Of a stretch of 64,000 nucleotides of DNA, positions 46,009 through 56,852 are shown piece by piece. Numbering within the stretch: the first letter of the stretch is position 1; the number at the start of each line of letters is the position of its first letter. The notes beneath the pieces were generated by a model, which was not told the DNA's origin, did not search any database, and saw only the letters and a program-made list of their open reading frames with translations. The translations under genes were made by a program, and so were the position numbers. The stretch comes from Phanerochaete sordida (Eukaryota; Basidiomycota; Agaricomycetes; Polyporales; Phanerochaetaceae), in contig BPQB01000003.1 in NCBI GenBank assembly GCA_019973155.2, positions 124,001 to 188,000 on the forward strand. The letters are read 5' to 3'.

Positions 46009-47347
46009 GTTTCATTCAAGATGTCCGTGTGCTGCGTCTCCGTTGTTGTTGCCGTGAGAGCGATGTTGGGTTAAAACGCCGCCGGACAGGTCTTGGAAGG
46101 CCTGTAGGTCAAAGTATTAGTCTCGGTGATGTTGCGTTATGCAGCGAGCAGTGCATTGCTCACCGTAGGTGTCCGTAGGGACGATTGGGGACAGCGCAGG
46201 TATCATCACAGCGACCCAGGGTCATTAACTATGCTGGTGGAGTGCTGTTCGCACGAAGAATACATCGCGTCCTCTGACCTCAAGATACAGAGGTCATAGG
46301 TTCTGATGCGCTTCGCTTGCGCACCTGCATAAGTCGATAAGTACGGAGGCAGATGGCATGCCGTTAAGGCCTGTTGTTCTTTCCGGCCCGTGCCCGCATA
46401 TGCCGGTACGAGCTCAGCACCTGTTGCCCCGGAACAAATACTTGCCCCTTGGAGAAAAGCGAGCCCTTGCTAGAGCTCTGCAAGGCATGCGTTGGGCATG
46501 TACCGGAAAGTCGCATCGATGTTACGATGGCCAGCCGAAATGAAGCACTGCACGCACTGTAGATCGTCAGGCAGGGCAAGCAGCGAACGAATCATGGCTC
46601 GGAGATAGAAGGCGACGACGGCAGAACTTGTGCGTAGGTGCTTACACTGGGTGGCGTGCGTCATGGATCACTGCGAATGACGATTCACAACGTGTTCAGA
46701 TCCGCGTACAGATTGAGCGGTACCTATGAGCGGTGCATCTCCGGGCGGTCGAGTCGACTCACGGAGAGTCATATTACGGAGGGCTATACCTAGTATCACA
46801 CGACGGATGGTGTGCGCTCAGCCTAGAAGCTGTCCTCGCTGTCCTCGCGAGGCCGTGAGAGGAGACCGAAGGTTGCGCAATCATTGACATGTGGATATCT
46901 GGAAGTACAGCGGAAGGTACGGGCATTGAGCGCGGCATGAGCGTGTCTGAGTAATCCTGGAACGGGAAAGGTTAGTAATTCGGGTCGGCGATTGCTCCTG
47001 GTCGCGGGCGGGCGTGGAGGAGCAGGAGATTATTCCTGGGCTGAGTACGCTGGAATATCTCTGGAACTGTGCAGCACCGCCTGGCGGAGGGTCTCGAGGC
47101 CGAGTAGGCAGAGAGGGACGGCAGGCTGAGTCAGGGAGGTTACCCCCTGGGCCAATCCGTACCCCGGAGACCCTGTTGCTTTGTCACGTGGGTCATCGCA
47201 AGAGTTTGCTTACGCGCTCCGAAAGCAGAACGCCTCAAATCGTAAGGCCTCCCGAAACCACCGACGTGCCCTTCCTTCTCCACGACGACTACAACGTCCT
47301 CCAAGGCGTTGCCACCACTCTTTACGTCGTACTCGACGTCTCCCGCG
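46009..47347. other. Divergent intergenic region
   Basis: About 1.34 kb between GH20 and SNF2/RING start codons, longer than the other divergent gaps here. No gene, repeat or clear promoter motif could be supported. Confidence 0.5.
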
Positions 47348-50300
47348 ATGTCCGACACGATCCAGCAGCCGCTCTCGGCAAACTATCCCCCACCGCTTCC
47401 GCCGCTGCCTCCGCATTCTCAGTCTAATCCAATAGATCTCACTGGCGACGACGACGTCGACTCCGACTGCTACACGCGATGCGATAGAAAAGCAAAGCGC
47501 ATGTGTCCCGAGAGTCGTTCCTTCAACGCAACGAACGAGATGGTCCAAAGCCTCGGCCACCTCCGCGTTCAGCCTCACCACTCTGGTCTATCTCCCGCCA
47601 TGTCTTCATCCTCTCTGCAGCCAGAACCAAGGCCTCCTTCATATCCTATGGCACGGTCTTGTTCATCATCATCGATGGGCCCTCCCTCGCAGTCCGTTAA
47701 TACTACTCTACGCCCCGCATTTATTGGACCCTCTAGCTCGTCTGCTTTCTTCCCAAGAGCACCGTCAAGCCAGGCGGCGACTCCTACGCTTGCTGCCCCC
47801 CAAGCACACATTGCATCTTCGCCGCTCCAACCCGCACAGGCGCAAGGCTCCCAGCAGCCACAGCCACCCCAAGGACAACTCTTGTCCTCATCCCGCCAGG
47901 TGATAGATCTCACCAGTTCCCCGTCACCGCCCCCAACAGCACGGCAATCGTCCCAACAAGTTGTGCAGATACCACCCTCACCACAGCCGCAGCCGCAGTC
48001 AGTACTTCCAGAAGAGCTGCCTCCCAAGACCCCCGTCTGCATCGGGCAGTTGACGGTGACCGCGCTTGTCCTTTATCCTCTCCCGTACCTCCAGCCTCAG
48101 TATGGACCGAACTTCACGGAGTCGGACTGGGCACCGGTGCGCATGAATTACGAACACAATGCGTCGAAACCAGATAACCGGGACACGATACATATTCGAA
48201 CGCCGAATCTGACCAGGCCCGACGGTCAGGTCACCCCAGGAGAGAACTTCGGTGTGGTAGAGCAGAAGGTTGCCAACTATCTAGGACCTATGCTGGGGAA
48301 GGGGCTGATACGTCTCGATGGGAAGGTTCGCAGAGGTCCTCCAAACGTAATGTCTTCTCTTTCATATTCCAATTGTCTCAGCTGACGCCATTGCAGCTGC
48401 CTATATTGCCATTGTCGCTTTTGGTTTTCACACCGAAAGGCAACATCAGTGTAGTGGCGAATTACCTTCATTCCCGCGGGCTGTTCTTGGACCATCCGAC
48501 CCTGCAAAGCGATATCCAAAGACTGCGCACACAGTATTATCACAATCCGCACAACCCTCCACCAGGCGGCCACAGGCAAGCACTTCTCAATTTCCCGGGA
48601 AATGCCAACGGCGGCGCCGGGCGGTTTGATCGGATGGGCAAGAGCGTGGAAGTACAGCGAAGTCAGGTGGACGAACTGTTCAAGAGTATGAAGGATGGAG
48701 ATGAGCTGCCTGAGACGGACCCTCGTACGTGGTTGAGCTCATTTGCGTTTGTTCGCGATCATGCAGTTGCTGACTCATTTGTAACGCCAGCCCCGGAGGT
48801 TGCGACGAAACTCTACCCGCACCAGAAGAAGGCCCTGACTTTCTTGCTCGAGCGCGAATGCGAACGGCGCGGGTCAGCAAGCACTTCGCTTTGGCAGGAG
48901 CGATACAACCCCATGAGCGGAGAGCGCTCCTGGCATCACCTGATCACGCAGAAGGAGGTTTTTGACGAACCTCCGCCGACCAAGGGCGGTATCTTGGCAG
49001 ATGATGTATGTCCTCACATGCATTTCCGCTCCGACCAGTAAGGGCTGATTTGGTTGCGCTAGATGGGCTTGGGCAAGACCATATCATGTGTCGCTCTCAT
49101 CGGTGCGACTCTGCAGTCTGCGCAGAATTTCGCCGCTTCACCTCTGGAGCCGCCACCGCCGCCACCGCCACCGGAATCTGCGCTAAATGCTGAACACTTT
49201 GCCGGCAGTGTCTGGGGTATGCCGCCCGCACCCGAGCCTACCACTGCGAAGGGCAAGGCAAAGGCAGCGAAACTCAGCGACAAGCTCGAGGCTGAGTATA
49301 CGCGGATGTCGCGGCTCAAGACGAAGTCGCGGGCGACCCTCATCGTCTGTCCGCTCTCGACTGTGGTCAACTGGGAGGAGCAGTTTCGAGAGCACTGGCG
49401 GGGCGAGGTGGAAGTTGTGGGAGGCTCGGGGGGACTCTGCTCGATGCCCGCAGCACCCGCTGTGCCCCCAACAGCCCCGTCTTCTCAGTCTTCTACGCCT
49501 TCCCTACCCCCAGCCAAGCCCGTCGCCAGCCGCGTACGCGAGGGGACGCCTTTGCGCGTCTACGTCTATCATGGCAACGCCAGGAAACCGGACCCGACCT
49601 ATCTCGCGGACTTCGATGCGGTGATAACGACGTATTCGACCCTCGCTGTGGAATTCTCGAAGCAGTCGAAGAGCCTCGAGTGCGCTGACGACGATGACGA
49701 GGAGGGGAGTAGCGGCGAGGGCTGTGTGGAGATGGACGAGCGAGGCAACCAGATTATCAAGCTCCCCAAACCCAAGAAGGCTGGACAGAAGAAGAGGAAG
49801 AAGACTTGTGGTAACGCGGTGGAAGCGAGCAGCCCTCTGCAGAGCGTCTATTGGTTTAGGGTGGTGCTGGACGAGGCACAGTGAGTACCATCGTCCTGGT
49901 CTGCCGGGCCTGAGTTCGCTAATAACTCTCGCAGTTCGATCAAGGAAGTCAGCACTGTCGCGTGCCGTGCCTGCTGCGATTTGATCGCCGACCGTCGCCT
50001 CTGCCTAACCGGTACTCCAGTCCAGAACAAGCTCGATGACGTTTACGCGCTGCTCAAGTTCCTGCGTTTGGAACCGTTCGACGAGAAGGCGATCTGGACC
50101 GAGTACATCGGCAGCCCTGTGAAATACGGGCAGGTCCTCGGGGTCGCACGTCTCCAGAGCATCATGCGGTGCATAACACTCCGGCGCACGAAGGAGTCGA
50201 AGGCCGAGAACGGACAGAAGATCCTCAATCTGCCGCCGCGCCGTGACGAACTCAGGTACCTCAAGTTTGACGAGCACGAGCAGCAGATCTACGACCAGTT

Positions 50301-51686
50301 CTTCACTGAGTCCAAGGCCGAGTTCAAGGAGCTTTCGAACAAGAATGAGGTCATGAAGAACTACGTCGGCATCCTGCAGAAGATCCTTCGTCTCCGCCAG
50401 ATCTGCGACCACTACGAGCTCGTGATGAACAAGGGTCTCGGCCTCGTTGGCGACATCCAGTCGGGCGAGGCTCTAAACTGGGACGAGCTCGCGAAGCGCA
50501 TCTGCCAGGAGGGTATCGACACGAGCCGTGCCACAGCGCTCTTCACTCTCCTGCGTGAGGCCGGGACGGCGCAGTGCGTCGACTGCGGCTACGAGCTCGG
50601 AATCCCCTCGGATGACGCGGAGGAAGCGTGTGGCCCGTGTGACGGCGAGCCCGCGAAGCGCGGCCGCAAGCCCAAGGCGGCGTCGCGCGCGTCGACGCGC
50701 CAGAACAGCCCGTCGAGCGCGCCGCACGTCGTGCTCACGCGCTGCCAGCACCTCTTCTGCGGCGGCTGCTTCCGCAACTCGTGCGCGCCGGGCTGGCCGA
50801 ACGTGCCGGCGGACACGAAGCGGTGCTGCGCCGTGTGTCAGACGCCGCTCGCGCCCCAGGACGCGGTCGCGCTCGTGCCGAACGCGCTCGCGGACGGGCC
50901 CGCCGCGCCGAAGAAGAAGGGCGCGCGCCGCGAGCAGCGCCTGGCGCGCGGGCCGGTCGCGCTCGAGAGCCTCGTGCTCTCGACCAAGATCCGCGCGCTC
51001 CTCGCCGACCTACTGCAGTCCTCGCGCCAGAACCCGCACTCGGCCAACTACGACCCGACGTCGATCGACGTGCAGATGGTCGACAGCGAGGGCAACAACA
51101 TTGACGACGGCGTCATCAAGACCGTAGTATTGTAAGTGCCGCTTGTGTTCCCAGGTAATCTCACTCGCTCACGCAGCCCCTCCAGCTCGCAGTGGACGTC
51201 GATGCTCGACAAGATCGAGGACGCGCTCGAGGCGGCGAACATCAAGTACGACCGCCTCGACGGCACGATGAAGCGCGACGAGCGCACGCGCGCGATGGAG
51301 GCGCTCAAGCACGACCCGACGTGCGAGGTCCTGCTCGTCTCGCTCAAGGCGGGCGGTGTTGGCCTGAACCTTACGGCGGCGCAGCGCGTGTACCTCATGG
51401 ACCCGTACTGGAACCCGGCGGTCGAGAACCAGGCCGTCGACCGCATCGTAAGTCGCCTCGCGCTCTCACTCTCTGGTCGCGCGCTGACGACGTTGCACAG
51501 CACCGCCTCGGCCAGACGCGCCCGGTCACGACGGTGAAGCTGATCATCGAGAAGTCGATCGAGGACCGGCTGCTCGCCGTGCAGCGGAAGAAGACCGAGC
51601 TCGCGAACATGACGCTGAGCCAGAACTACACCAAGGCCGAGATCCTGCAGCGGCGGATGGAGGAGCTCAACCAGCTCTTCGGCTGA
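47348..51686 (+). CDS. SNF2 translocase with embedded RING finger and SIM-like motifs (Uls1/Rad5 group)
   Basis: Exons 47348-48346, 48397-49005, 49063-49880, 49935-51131, 51177-51447 and 51501-51686 (1359 residues). The Ser/Pro/Gln-rich N-terminus holds two SUMO-interaction-like motifs, IDLTGDDD (29-36) and VIDLTS (185-190). A conserved pre-ATPase region follows (VVEQKVANYLGPMLGKGLIR). The ATPase has ADDMGLGKT across a junction, a poly-Pro insertion, VLDEAH, TGTPVQNKLDD, and a C3HC4 RING (CVDCGYE, RCQHLFCGGC, CCAVCQ) before helicase C with DRIHRLGQTRPV. RING-in-SNF2 with SIMs is the architecture of SUMO-targeted ligases Uls1/Rrp2 and of Rad5/HLTF. No HIRAN domain is obvious, so Uls1-like is my preference. 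It presumably acts in DNA repair or removal of SUMO conjugates from DNA. Confidence 0.87.
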
Positions 51687-51980
51687 GCGCCGCCCGCGCT
51701 GTCTCTGCACTCGGCACCGCCGCTGCGTCTGTACATATGTGTCTGTTTTCTTGTGTGGTCCGTCGTTGGATACTTCTCGTTACCCCACCTGGTCTCTCTT
51801 GTCTTGCTCTTTTGCGCTATGTAGCTATCCGATTTGCTGTGTTGTCATAGATTATATGGGGACCACCGTAACGTTATTAGTCTGTGTAATATAATGTGTC
51901 GTATAGTACAGGAGGCATGCCGTGCGCGCGGCGTCGTGTGTGTCCAGGGCGCACGTACAAGAGGGGGCGGAGAGCTCGAG

Positions 51981-54340
51981 CTAGAAAGCAAAGTAGGCTG
52001 CGTTCTTGCGGCGCCCGAGCGCGTACACGAGGATCTGCGCGACGAAGAGGCCAATCGTCACCCCGGACGCGACCTGGATCATGCGCAGCCCGAGCTGGAA
52101 CGTGTCCGAGTACTGCTCGGCCGCGGTCCGGTAGTTGGAGATGAGCCCGCCGCCGTTGCCGATCGCCGACTGCCGCCTGGTCAGCACACGACACACGCAC
52201 AGACGCACGCGCACGGGGACGCACCGGGACGAGGAAGAGCACGCCGGTGATCATGCTCGTGAACGCGGTGCCGCCGCCGAGGCGCGACCAGACGTTGCCG
52301 CAGAGCCCGATGACGACGGCGCCGAACGCGGAGATGACGGAGAGGTGGTCCGAGACGTAGAGCGTGACGGCCTTGGTCGTCGCGTACGCCGCGCACGCGA
52401 ACGCGACCATCACGGGCAGCTGCACGCTGCGCACGCGCTGCAGGTTCGCGAGCGACGAGCACGTCGCGTACAGCGGCACGAGGAACAGCAGCGTCCACCA
52501 CGGGAACGGCTGCCGCCACCACGGCCACGCCGGGTCGCGGTAGCACCCTGCGCGCGCGTGTGTCAGCGGCCGGGGGTGCGCGGGCACGTGCAGGGCGCGA
52601 GACGCACCTTTGATGAGGAACTCGTTGCTCGTCGTCGTGTCGAGGAACATGAAACTGCCGGGCAGGTCCGTGACCTCGGCGGTCATGTTCTTGCTGAGGA
52701 AGCTGCCGTGGAGGAACGTCGACTCTGCCGCGGCGGTCCGCGCGAGGTTGTGGCGGCCGTACTTGCTGATCGCGAGGTACAGGTCCGAGCCGAAGCTCAG
52801 CCCGAAGCCCTGCCCGGGTGTGTCAGCCTCGGCGCGGCGGAGACGTGTGCGGGCGGCGCGGGCTTACCAGGAAGAGCGTGTAGATGAACGCGTACACCAT
52901 GCGTAGCGAGCCGCACATGATGTTGCGTGACGTGAGCTCGAGCGCACTGACGACTGCATGGAGGTCAGAATTGTGCGGCGCAGAAGAAGGAGGCCACGGA
53001 CGGATTGTGAAGCCAGGGAGGATGAGAACCACCCCGCCCGAGGCTATGGAGCTGTAGCAGAACAGGTCCCCGCGCAGCGTCCCAAGTACCCTTGCGATGA
53101 ACGACACGATGATGGACACGGATATCCTAGAGAGCCTGTGAGCGCACCGAAGACGCGAGCCACGCGGCGGACTCACTCGTAGACGTTCGCATACATCGCG
53201 CTCTTCGTCGCGACATTGAGTCCGAGGAACTGGAGGACGCCCGCGCCGACGCCGCTGACGAACATGTCGAGGAGGGACCCGCCGAAGGCAGTCGTGCAGA
53301 TGATGCTCGCGCAGATGAACGCGTAGAGGCAACGGACCCAATTCGGGTAGATGGCGCGCGCGCGGAGGAGCTTGCGGAGGCGGTCCGTCGCCTCGCGCAC
53401 GCCGACCTTGTCGTGGAGCACGTCGCGGTAGACGAGGTGCACGCGGTGGAGCGCGGTGAGCGCGATGCGCCCGCTCGCGCGCACGAAGCGCGTCTCGCTC
53501 ACGACCGTCCCGCGCGCCATCAGGTTCGCGATGATCAGGTTCGGCATGTGCACGAAGCCGACGTTGACCTGGAGGATGTCCGCCGCGCTCTGCAGCTGCG
53601 ACTCGATGCGGTGCGACGGCGCGCCGAACGCGAGCAGCGTCTGCGCGAGCACGAGGATGAAGTCGATCCGGTCCTCGTAGGCTGTCGCCGTCCGTTAGTG
53701 GGCATTCGCTTGTCTATATGAAGGTGCACTCACGCTCGACATGCTCGAAGATCTCCCGGCTCTGCCGCCGCAACAGCTGCACCCTCTGCCTGTAGCTGAT
53801 CTTCGGCGTCGCAGGCTCCTGCGCCTTGCTCTCAGGCGTCGCCGCACTTTTCACCCCGCGTATCTCGCTGCTCCTCAAGCTCGGCACGCGTCCCGCGCTG
53901 CTCGTCGCCCTCCCGAGGCTCGGGCGCGCCGCCGCCGCAAAGCTGATGCTCCGCGCGCTCGCCAGCCGCGGCCGCGCGCCGCCCTTTCTGTCCTGCTCGG
54001 CGTCGTAGCCGTTGTGGTCGCCGTCGTGGTCGTCGCCGCCGGCAGAGTACGCTGTCGAACGGCGGCGGAGGAGCGCGTTGTCTGCGGCGCCAGGGCGCAG
54101 GAACGCGCTGGACGGGTTCGGGTGCGCGGCGCGCGGCGTCGCGTTGGGGTCGTACGGCGGGGGCGCGGGGCTGGACTTGGCGCGGCGCGGGTCGTAGCGT
54201 GTGTCGTACTCGGCGCCGTCGTCGGTGTAGGAATAATGCGAGTGGTCGTCCGTGGGATAGTGCGTGGCATCGTCGGTGGAATAGCGGGTGTCTTCGGTGT
54301 GTGGGCGCGGGGCGGCGAGGCGGGCGTCGGACAGAGGCAT
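51981..54340 (-). CDS. PRM10/ThrE-like multi-pass membrane transporter
   Basis: Exons (minus) 54340-53734, 53681-53177, 53126-53002, 52953-52868, 52809-52608, 52547-52225 and 52169-51981 (678 residues). The family joins yeast Prm10 to bacterial threonine/serine exporters (DUF1212 plus ThrE-like domain). A hydrophilic N-terminus of about 190 residues (Tyr/Asp repeats, then Ser/Arg-rich) precedes the DUF1212 part: LLAFGAPSHRIESQLQSAAD, LIIANLMARGTV and VYRDVLHDKVGVREATDRL. About nine or ten membrane helices follow, for example WVRCLYAFICASIICTTAFG, VVLILPGFTI and WTLLFLVPLYATCSSLANL. The last exon ends at a basic tail. An apparent longer open frame upstream starts at GTG, so the first ATG is used. 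Substrate unknown; amino-acid export is only family inference. Confidence 0.87.
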
Positions 54341-55862
54341 GCGGGGTAGAGGGCGTAGGCTATGGCGGGGGGACACAGGCGTGGACGCGCGCCGTCAGCC
54401 GCACCAGGGCACTTTTCACGATGGGGACCGATCCGGCGAGGCTGGCACGGCGCGCCATCGCCCCGCCTGCCAGCCATCGTCTTGGAGCTTAGATCCGGGG
54501 TGCCTTCGACCCAGCCTCCTTTTAAATCAGGGCATTTTCTTCGTTCCTTCACCTGCTACAAGCTCTGCCTGAGTAAACAGCAATCCCGGAGACTTGTGCA
54601 CCGGGCGTACGCTGTGTCTCGCTGGCAACCGGCGCGTTAAACGATAAACGAGGTAAATTCAACTGACTACGCTTACATAAGCTCAGGACATCCGTGAGGA
54701 GCCTCGTCAGTCTACACAAATACGACAACGGGGACGATAAGACCATGAAACGAGGATAGGACAGAGAGACAAGCATAGTAAAAGGACTAAGAAAGAAAAT
54801 GTTCGAGATGAAGCGGGAGGGTGTAAGAGAAAGACTGCGCGCGTGCATCGCCGACGAACGCCACAACGTCGATCAAGAAGCGCGATCGGTGATACTTGCT
54901 CGGGTAATCGTCTCCCACGGTTTCTACCCTCCTGCTCGCCGTTTCTTGCTTAGCCTCCGAGCAAGTTTTGGGCAGAGGTGGATCAGAGTTTACGGCACGA
55001 CAGGGTGCTGCTGCAAGATTTCCAAACAAGCATGGCATTACATGTTCCCTGTAGTAGTGCAAAGTACAGCCGCGGGTGCGCGAAGCACAGCGAAAGACCA
55101 CAGCTTTCTAATGCGACAGGAGCGTATACAGTACACTGCGGGCATCAAACACCTGCACTCTGGCCTCGCCCGCGGGCTCCCATAGTATGTGCCATGTACC
55201 ATTCGCCAATCTCCGTGCGGGGTTCCGGGCAGCTGGCATGTGCGCCACGGTGGTCCCCAGCCGGCGCGTGTACCGCACTGCAGGCGCCTTTCGAGTGGAC
55301 TTCAACCTTCAAAGCTTCAAGATCGAGGCCGCGAGCTATTTACGACGAGCCTCCGCCGCGCAACAAGCTCGAGGCGCTCTAGAACTACTCATGTAGAGCG
55401 CCGTGCCACCGCCCGCGCACGCACCCTTGCTTGCCTGCGCATTCGTTTCGCTGCGCGCTAGTCACTGTGTCCCTCTGCCCGCAGTCTGCTCAGCGCTGCC
55501 TGGCAGCGGGACGAGCTCCCGGTGCCGCGACGACGACAGACGAGGTAATCGAGTAATAAACTAGCGGATGCCAGATTACGCAGGCGCCTTGGAACTCGGA
55601 GTCGTGTGCTCACGAGTATGGTTAGCGGTTCGCCCACTTCATTCCTTGCGTGTATGAAAAGCAAGCAGCCAACCATGCGCCTCCGTGACTATAGGGAGTA
55701 CAAATCCGCCGGACCGTGCCTGTCATGGTAAGCAGGACGGCCTCGCATGACGAGTCGACTGTGGGGGTAGAAGAGATATATTGATGCAGAGACGGGCATA
55801 CACGCTACACTGTGCTATGACCTTGATAGTGAGGCAGCGAGTCCAAGCGGAGTGTCGACAGG

Positions 55863-56311
55863 TCAGGAGGAACATGAGCGAGGGCGGGGTCGGATAAGCG
55901 CGCAATTATTCTCCCTGCAAAGTGCAGGAGGAATTGCTGCGCACGTGAGACCAGGAGATGACGTCATGGGCAACGGACCACAATCACATGCCTCAACTTT
56001 CCCCGTAAAATGCTGGAGAAGTTGACGACACGTGATTCGTCGCCGGCACTCGAGCTCCCTGCAAGTGCGCGACGATGCCCGCGCGATGCTCACCGACGAC
56101 TTCTGTAATCGCCGACGCCGTGCAGAGCAAAAATTGGACTAGCGAGTCTGGAGCTCACCTCATCGGCCCCCGAGTCGCGCACAGGCGTGTCGCAGATTGA
56201 GCCGTTGTGAAAGTCGTCGATACCGGCGATGACGCCGTCTTCAGGGTACAGTGCGTCGCTCGTCGGGCTTAGCGGCGTTGAGCCTTCATGCGCTCTCCTA
56301 GCCGCACAGTA
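55863..56311 (-). other. Possible coding remnant, two phase-compatible exons
   Basis: Minus-strand open segments 56311-56159 and 56102-55863 are flanked by a plausible acceptor (CTCCAG), donor (GTGAGC) and acceptor (TTACAG). Both segments are multiples of three, so phase is kept. The first reads protein-like (YPEDGVIAGIDDFHNGSICD), the second less so. No start or upstream exon and no family were recognised. It may be a chance arrangement or a decayed gene. Confidence 0.2.
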
Positions 56312-56369
56312 CTGGAGACAGTGCAGGGAGTGTCGCACTCTACGGTGGTGCGGGGTCGTGGAGAGCGGG

Positions 56370-56399
56370 GACGCGGTCGTGGTGGACGCGGTCGTGGTG
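56370..56399. repeat. Two perfect copies of a 15-bp unit
   Basis: GACGCGGTCGTGGTG occurs twice head-to-tail, preceded by a degenerate partial copy. It lies in a non-coding interval. Confidence 0.7.
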
Positions 56400-56510
56400 G
56401 AGGACAGAGAGCAAGCTCACCCCCAAGCGGATTGCACGGGCGGCTGAAGCTCTATTTGGCACTGTTTACCTCCTTCCCGACCTCGGCAAGCGTTTCCCAC
56501 GATCTCCGCT

Positions 56511-56594
56511 CTCCTGCTCACCGTCTCCTGCTCACCGTCTCCTGCTCACCGCCTCTTGCTCACCGCCTCTTGCTCATCGTCTGCTGCTCAGCGC
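56511..56594. repeat. Six-unit 14-bp tandem repeat
   Basis: The unit CTCCTGCTCACCGT is repeated six times. The first three copies differ at one base at most, and the last three accumulate substitutions (CTCTTGCTCACCGC, CTCTTGCTCATCGT, CTGCTGCTCAGCGC). It is a minisatellite-like array in an intergenic interval. Confidence 0.85.
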
Positions 56595-56852
56595 TCGGCG
56601 TCTCCGAGCAAGGACCGCGCCGCACCGCAGACGCCTTTCGGGTCCCGAGGGCGGGCGGCGCGCCACAAAGCGCGCATATATCACAGGCAGTAGTACAGCA
56701 GGGTGGTACAACAGGGACACAGGGAATGCTACGACGTACAGACAGCGGGTATCGGGGGACTGCAGGAGAAACACAGGCGTCAGTGCCAGATACAGGGTGA
56801 TGCAACAGCAGAAAGGAAAAAGAAAAGCGTCCATAAGCACAAACGCGCGAGA

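Larger units (their letters stand above)
54341..56852. other. Gene-poor interval with short tandem repeats
   Basis: About 2.5 kb between transporter promoter and methyltransferase 3' end. It holds a six-unit 14-bp repeat, a doubled 15-bp unit and a possible remnant coding pair on the minus strand, all listed separately. Nothing else could be supported. Confidence 0.5.

Noticed and set aside
56288..56800. Plus-strand frame with an RGRGGRGRGG stretch suggesting an RGG-box protein
   Set aside because: The stretch is produced by the 15-bp DNA repeat, and the remainder shows no conserved features or splice structure.
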